DNA of 64,000 nt. It comes from Mactra quadrangularis. Lineage: Eukaryota; Mollusca; Bivalvia; Venerida; Mactridae. The stretch covers positions 29,414,011 through 29,478,010 of the forward strand of contig CM046297.1 in assembly GCA_025267735.1 (NCBI GenBank), read 5' to 3'. The translations under genes were made by a program, and so were the position numbers. This document shows positions 58,431 to 64,000 of this stretch, one piece after another; position 1 is the stretch's first letter, and each line of letters begins with the position of its first letter. The notes beneath the pieces are model-generated. The model was not told where the DNA came from. It searched no databases and saw only the letters and a program-made list of their open reading frames with translations.

Positions 58431-61400
58431 AAGAATAAAACAATACTATATAAATATCACAACCTACAGATAGTGATAGAACGAAATGTTCACCCAAGAC
58501 AAGTAATGTCAACCAAGGGTTTACCGAACAACAAAGATCAGAAATTGTAAACAATTTAAAACGGACAAACCGTTTAATTTTATCTGTTTTTTTGCATTGA
58601 CTTGAAGATATTTTTATACCATTTAAGTAAGTCGTTTGGTAAAAAGCTAAGCAAGGGAGGTTATACGTGTCGCATAGCCGCTTACGTATAGCAATGTATT
58701 AACAACCCAGGATATAACAGTACAACACAGATAGTTAACTAGTTTAATGTTCATTGTAACATCGCATGTAAACACATATCAAATGTCATGAGTATAAGGT
58801 AGCCAAACATACAAGTACTAACATCCATAGTCTACGGAACCTATGTATAAGCCCTATGTCCAGCGTGGACCTAAGGTTATGGCCACAAGCCACCAGGCTC
58901 TCTGGCTCTCTGAGCGATGGTCACTGAGATGCGATACATTTTATACAGTTTAGTTGACAGCTAGTACGTGAGTACAACTAATTAGTCTAACATACATATA
59001 AATTGTATATTCGGTAGCCCAAGGGTATAATGAGTTAACTTAATTACTTCGTACTTTGGTCATCGCATAAAATAATATGTAATCTCCAGATTACATAACA
59101 TTCAATTAGAATGGCTAAATCTCGAATCCCGGTTGTTTTTTTTCAAAAGCGGTGGTTTCCCATCGCTTTTAGTGGGTCGATAGGTGAAGTCAATCGGGCT
59201 GAAAGGTAATGTTTAGAGAGCGACCTTACGGATTGTCACCCGACGACGTCACATTGGGCTATATAGTAAACAAATCACATGAGGTATAACCATTTAAAGT
59301 TCAAATTCCCTGGTTGTAATTCTTCAATTTTCAAAAAATATAGATAATTATAAAATATTATCCCAACTTTCGCGATATTTGGTCATCAAAAACGGCACAA
59401 TACGTTTTTTAATTCTTGGGTGTAACGCAACAGCATAAATATGCATGAGATATCGTTCGTGACCGGAATAGGTATGACGTCATCGTAGTCCTACATCTTG
59501 ATAGCGGTTATTAGAAACACAGGTGTATGATACAAAGTTTCATTATATAGAAAAGATATAGATCGTTTTTCTTCAAATAAAAAATATTTATGTAGAATTA
59601 GATCGAATAGTGAACGAATTTTGACGATCGCGCATTATTTGTGAATGTGGTGATGATTTAAAAACTATGACAGTTGAACAGGTGTTTGAGACATTTTGTC
59701 TTTACATATTATAGTTAGGCAAATTTGCGTCTCGCGCTTGTTATTAAAAATAAATGCTAAATTAAAATATTGCTATTTACAACTTAGTTTGAATTTACTG
59801 TTTATTAATCAATGTTGTTTTTGACGACTCTTCTATAATACTTTCATGATATCAATTCAAGTAAATTTAAGTATGAGTTCGGAGCCCATATTCTTATGAA
59901 AATGAGAATTTATTACTTACAGTTGATCATGTGGTTTCATATTGTTTCAGCACCAGTTCTGATTAATTATCACAGACTGTTTAAACATGAATTCCGATGC
60001 AACCTAAGTTTTTAAAACACTTTACTATAATGGTTCATAATTCGAGGGACTGCTCTCCCTTTGTTTTTTTAAATAAACTAAGATAACTTGTTCCAAACGA
60101 CCACCACTCGGCGACGAAGTGAATAATTTCAAATCGTATCTAAACCGTGTTTTGTATAGTGTGTAATAATTCCCTTAGTTATATTTACATGATTTTTCGT
60201 ATTTCCCTATGAGAATTTAAGTTTCAATCAAATCATATATTTCTCTTCGGTTAATTCAACCGTTAATATATTTGTCTTACAAATTAGTACAAAATAGAGA
60301 TATTAGCGTCGCCCATTGACTTTCGTGAAAAACAATATCTACTCCGATTAGTCTATTTTAAGGACCAGTTTCTTAATTCAATAAATAGAAGTTCAATTAT
60401 TATTATCTTGTACGAATTTTATTGTTCCCGGTGGGGAACCTCATAAACTAAATCAACATATTTAAAGTTAGGAGGGCATCAAAATATCTTATCAATTACT
60501 CTTGTGTGACACCAAATCAATGATATTATTGCGTTTGTTTCCATTGATACAGACTCTAAAATCCTAACACGTGTTAGCTATCACTTAGTTGACATTAATA
60601 TACAAAGTATGTACCGCACCCTCAATCAATTTCAACATTGTCTTACAGCCGTCATGCTGTGAATTCAAAAAAAAACTTTAATCCGCCGACATATGTTACG
60701 CGATATGGTAAATGTTTTGCAGATGACCGTTCAGACGAACAAGGTCAAATTATGCATTTAAATATTTTTGTGTGCAAAATAGCGAGGTTTAGAATTCCGG
60801 TCTCATCATTTAATATAATCGCACAACCAGCGTTATAAAGACATTCGATCAATTTTTATTTCCATGATTTTTAGACGCGAGAAAGTGTAGATTACTAATC
60901 ATACTTCTTTCCAAACTAATATTTATTGCACACAACTTTACGAAACAATGCGAGAAGTAATCTATGCACAACATTGCTGTTTCCTGGTTTTCCCTTTTTA
61001 TTTTTGGTCGCTTGTGAGAAAAAAACATGGTACAATATTTTCTTTTTAAAAAGGAAATTAGCGTTCTCCGCACGACGTTTATAGTTTATATATATCTGAA
61101 AAATGACGAGATCATAACATTACATAGTTTTAGTTATTCCTGTCGAGATTTTCAATCTTTTTTCCCTTTCACTTAGTCATCATGTAGAAATAAAAAAAAA
61201 GAAAAACGCGCTTGGTCTCGACCAGTTTTAAACTCATTCAATGTTATGACTTTTTTCAATTTACTTACTTTTTAAACCTTGTGCACGCAAATGAAAAGTA
61301 TATTACAAATACCTACATAATATCTTAGAATTGTGCAATGAATGCAATCAAATATAAAAAGCGCTTTATATTAATATAGCCTAGTTTTTAACTACTTTTT

Positions 61401-61540
61401 ATAAAATTAAAAAGTCATGAAGAAAATGTAATAATAAATATAAAAAAAATGCATATTAATTTCAAAATATTTTTGCGAATGATTAATTGGCAGACGCGTA
61501 TATGTTACAATTAATTGACTGTTATAATACAATTTAATCG
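58431..61540. other. Unassigned region outside the inverted duplication
   Basis: No mirrored partner and no supported gene. Two less AT-rich patches occur: about 58840-58940 and 59110-59500, the latter with several TGACGTCA-type words and a promoter-like look. Remaining sequence is AT-rich. Confidence 0.35.
59475..59492. promoter_or_regulatory. CRE-containing 18-bp word, inverted copy at 61543
   Basis: TGACGTCATCGTAGTCCT contains a perfect cAMP-response-element palindrome TGACGTCA. Its exact reverse complement occurs at 61543-61560. Function is not shown. Confidence 0.35.
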
Positions 61541-61542
61541 AT

Positions 61543-61560
61543 AGGACTACGATGACGTCA
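61543..61560. promoter_or_regulatory. CRE-containing 18-bp word, inverted partner
   Basis: AGGACTACGATGACGTCA is the exact reverse complement of 59475-59492. It stops 18 bases before the perfect inverted repeat at 61579. Confidence 0.35.
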
Positions 61561-61578
61561 CACACGGTAGATAAGCGA

Positions 61579-62116
61579 TGCTGTACTCTCGGCTAAATTG
61601 ATACAGGTTTAAATCAGAGTTAGATATCTCGATATATACATTGTTTACATGCATTAAACGTGTGTGTATGCTTAGATACAACAGAAATACGTAATAGTTT
61701 GATGTTTAATCTTTTTTGTGTCATTCGATGAATTTGGCCTTTAAATAATTCATGTATTTTATAGTTACTGCATCAAATCACCAGGAGAGTGTGATATTAA
61801 ATATTAGTTTACTTTGAACTGAAGGAAATAATGGAAACGAGAAGAGGTGACAAAAAAGATGTTATCAAGTTTCCATATCATTTCATTTTATTGACATAAT
61901 AACAAAATGTATCAGTTTATATATGTATCATGCGGTAAGGTACATATGGTTTAAAGTACTATTCCTATAAATATGATGAAACAAGTGAGAGCTCACAGCT
62001 GTAATGTTCACGTTTTGCTTGAACCTGTCCCAACCAAAATATAATATCACACTCTCCTGGTGATTTGATATCTAACTCTGATTTAAACCTGTATCAATTT
62101 AGCCGAGAGTACAGCA
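61579..62116. repeat. Perfect 74-bp inverted repeat with split left arm
   Basis: The right arm (62043-62116) is exactly the reverse complement of two left pieces joined, 61579-61628 and 61772-61798, which share ATC at the junction. The left arm is thus interrupted by 143 bp that the right arm lacks. The interruption has no GT-AG ends in either direction. The space between the arms is about 244 bp. Confidence 0.95.
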
Positions 62117-62130
62117 CCACTGTATATTAC

Positions 62131-62409
62131 ATGTACGATAAACTTGACGCCATCTATTTGAAACAATATATTACAAAAATAACGTTTCTGAAAAAATATG
62201 CAATTCAGAAGCAACTTGAACAACTTTCAGACAATCGCCATATAGAAGCTAACATGTATAATATTGACTATCTTGTTCTAATTAAAGTTTATGTTCGTGT
62301 TGTAGTTGAATGGGTGACAATGTTATATGGCAATAAAGAAGACTATATTAAAGTTTACGATCACGGTTCTCGTATAAAACACATTACTGTTTTTTATCTC
62401 ATTATTTGA
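62131..62409 (+). CDS. Unrecognised 92-aa ORF beside the inverted repeat
   Basis: An ATG at 62131 opens 92 codons beginning MYDKLDAIYLKQYITKITF; the same frame is open upstream through the right arm of the inverted repeat back to a TGA at 62020. Composition is K/I/Y-rich, with an internal VYVRVVVEWVTMLYG stretch. No family is recognised. It may be an exon or a chance frame in AT-rich DNA. Confidence 0.2.
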   Translation: MYDKLDAIYLKQYITKITFLKKYAIQKQLEQLSDNRHIEANMYNIDYLVLIKVYVRVVVEWVTMLYGNKEDYIKVYDHGSRIKHITVFYLII

Positions 62410-63109
62410 TCATTTAAACTAATTAACACATGCATAATATGACAGTGTACATTCCTAACGAATAATTTCGTGTAAATTTACAATGTACGATGCATCAATG
62501 TGCTTAAATGTGCTGTGTTAATGTAACTAACATCAAACTCCGTTAATAGTATCTTATGAATGCGAACATGCGAGCGGAGAATTTAAAACCGAATTTGTAT
62601 CAGATTGAATTTTACATGTATAAGTAAACACTGGAAACTGACACATTTGACATTTTATTGTCACATAAAATAATTGATTTGGTGCAAACATCATTTAATG
62701 TTTACATAGTACCTAACTTATCGCATTGACATCATTGTGAAAAACCATTTACTTACTATAACATACTATCATTCATTATCTTATATATTCAGAGATGTAC
62801 TGATTGTTTACTTCTAACAATTTATTTTAGCGTACGGATTACAGAAAAGGAGACGACGTGATAGCATTAATTAGAAAACACTTCATTGTGTCTTACCTTT
62901 GATTACAAAAACTGCTCACGTGGTATAATAATTTTATATTCTCTACGATTCAAAGTGCTTTGACTTTAACAAATGTCATAAACTTCAAACTTTGTGTGTA
63001 CATGATGAAGATAAAGAAATGTCATGTAATAAACTCATCAAGTACAATACTATACAAATAGCGATTATTTACTTTCAAGTATTATGTTTGATTATTTCCT
63101 TTGAGTTTT
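62410..63109. other. AT-rich sequence, no feature
   Basis: Nothing recognisable between the ORF above and the R1 copy at 63110. Confidence 0.4.
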
Positions 63110-63350
63110 TCTATAGACATTTACCTATTTTATTGTAATTGTGTCCAAGAGAAAGTCCAGAAAATCAGTGTATAAAACTTCGATTATCAATACAAAGTAT
63201 TATAAAAACAGTATAATATACATGTATAAGGGATATATCTTAGATTCCATTAAACCTTAATGATTTATTGATGAAGGTAAACTCGTGACCATATTCTAAT
63301 GGTCAGAAAATGAATGTTTGTCTGTATTGATCGGAATTCAAGAGCAACTT
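63110..63350 (+). repeat. Dispersed repeat R1, copy c
   Basis: Plus-strand R1 copy outside the inverted duplication, with AGAGAAAGTCCAGAAAATCA, TATATCTTAGATTCCATTA and TCTGTATTGATCGGAA. The presence of one copy outside both arms shows that R1 is dispersed and not only a product of the inverted duplication. Confidence 0.7.
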
Positions 63351-63852
63351 TATCGTTGGTTTTTTCCAGTTTTTTATACCAAAAGTTAGTTAGTTAGCCT
63401 ACTTTATCGTTTATTAAAATAGTTGATAGTTCAAGTATATTTAAAGCAAACAAAAATATATTGCATTTAAAGTAGTTATATTTCATGTTATACTGTATGT
63501 TTAATCATTTTTAAGTGCTATGTGTGTAATATATTCATTTATTGAATAAACTGTATCTATCTGAGATGTATTTACGCTGGTTATCGTACTTCTTTGTTTC
63601 TGCGGTATTTATTGAATTAAAATAGTAAGATGTTTTGTTGTAACCTTAATACATTTTAAAGAAACAAAAATCCACAAAAAATGACCACGCGTATGTTTAT
63701 CATATTTGATTACTTGCCGTATTATATAATCTAGCCCATGTTCTATTTTGAAAGTAAATTTAACCAATGATCTTGGTTCAACTTCAAATTTGACATGCTA
63801 CAATATGATTATAATGTCATTGCATTCAACTACTGACATTTTGGAAAAAGTC

Positions 63853-64000
63853 GACCGGGTAGCTCAGTTGGTAGCACGTAAGTGATGATTCTTAATTATG
63901 AAGGTCAGCTGTCAGTCGCTGACGAGAGTATGCGCTTAGTAGTTGATTAACAGCTAAGTCCAGAGATTTAGCCTTTCCATGAGCAGTGAGTAGGTTGACA
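63853..64000 (+). mobile_element. tRNA-Lys-type SINE, internally deleted, cut by window end
   Basis: Starts GACCGGGTAGCTCAGTTGGT, jumps from the D-arm region directly to the body (TTCTTAATTATGAAGG, CAGTCGCTGACGAGAG) and runs off the window in GAGTAGGTTGACA. The anticodon and T-arm portion with the B box is missing. Confidence 0.85.

Noticed and set aside
61629..61771. Intron inside the inverted-repeat arm
   Set aside because: None of the possible junctions allowed by the shared ATC gives GT-AG ends on either strand.
1..64000. CRISPR array, operon or phage-type system
   Set aside because: The sequence is eukaryotic: no operon-like gene packing, no ribosome-binding sites, and the only regular array is the 81-bp minisatellite without spacers.

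Overview
The window is AT-rich, intron-and-repeat type eukaryotic DNA with almost no long reading frames outside one retrotransposon. The repeat set suggests a marine invertebrate, most likely a bivalve mollusc: SINEs with a tRNA-Lys-like head and GCGTTAAACCC/ACAAAC-type 3' ends, a second SINE class with a different tRNA-like head, a LINE whose fragment ends in a C2H2 finger, and an 81-bp minisatellite. That placement is inference; nothing here names a species.

The first part (1-26.9 kb) is an 81-bp minisatellite (about 1141-1962) followed by three diverged direct copies of one segment: A (about 2025-10380), B (about 10380-16950) and C (about 18465-26850), plus a small fourth fragment near 37.6-38.0 kb. 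The copies differ by clean insertions, so each serves as the empty-site control for the others. A carries a 568-bp LINE 3' fragment with 12-bp target duplications and a 572-bp Helentron-like segment inserted between two T residues. B carries a SINE. C carries a 1217-bp inverted-repeat DNA transposon with an 8-bp duplication, and another SINE. Each copy also keeps a minus-strand segment of about 270-320 bp bounded by matching splice-acceptor-like and donor-like signals.

The second part (about 28.1-58.4 kb) is a large, diverged inverted duplication: the left arm (28.13-35.87 kb) is homologous to the reverse complement of the right arm (46.31-58.43 kb) around a spacer of about 10.4 kb. The right arm contains additional insertions, namely a nearly 6-kb two-ORF LINE, a two-SINE block and a foldback element; the left arm carries its own SINE and a Tc1/mariner-like end.

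The only confidently coding features are the two LINE proteins on the minus strand (ORF1 with a coiled coil and RRM-like tail; ORF2 with endonuclease, reverse transcriptase and a zinc knuckle). They are separated by TGATCATG, which suggests coupled translation. Host coding evidence is thin: one well-bounded 100-bp candidate exon at 44140-44239 (+), a few unrecognised ORFs, and a possible YY1-type promoter near 27.6 kb. The last part (58.4-64 kb) holds a perfect 74-bp inverted repeat whose left arm is interrupted by 143 bp, CRE-like sites, and a SINE cut by the window end. Identities were judged by eye, so boundaries of diverged repeats are approximate.
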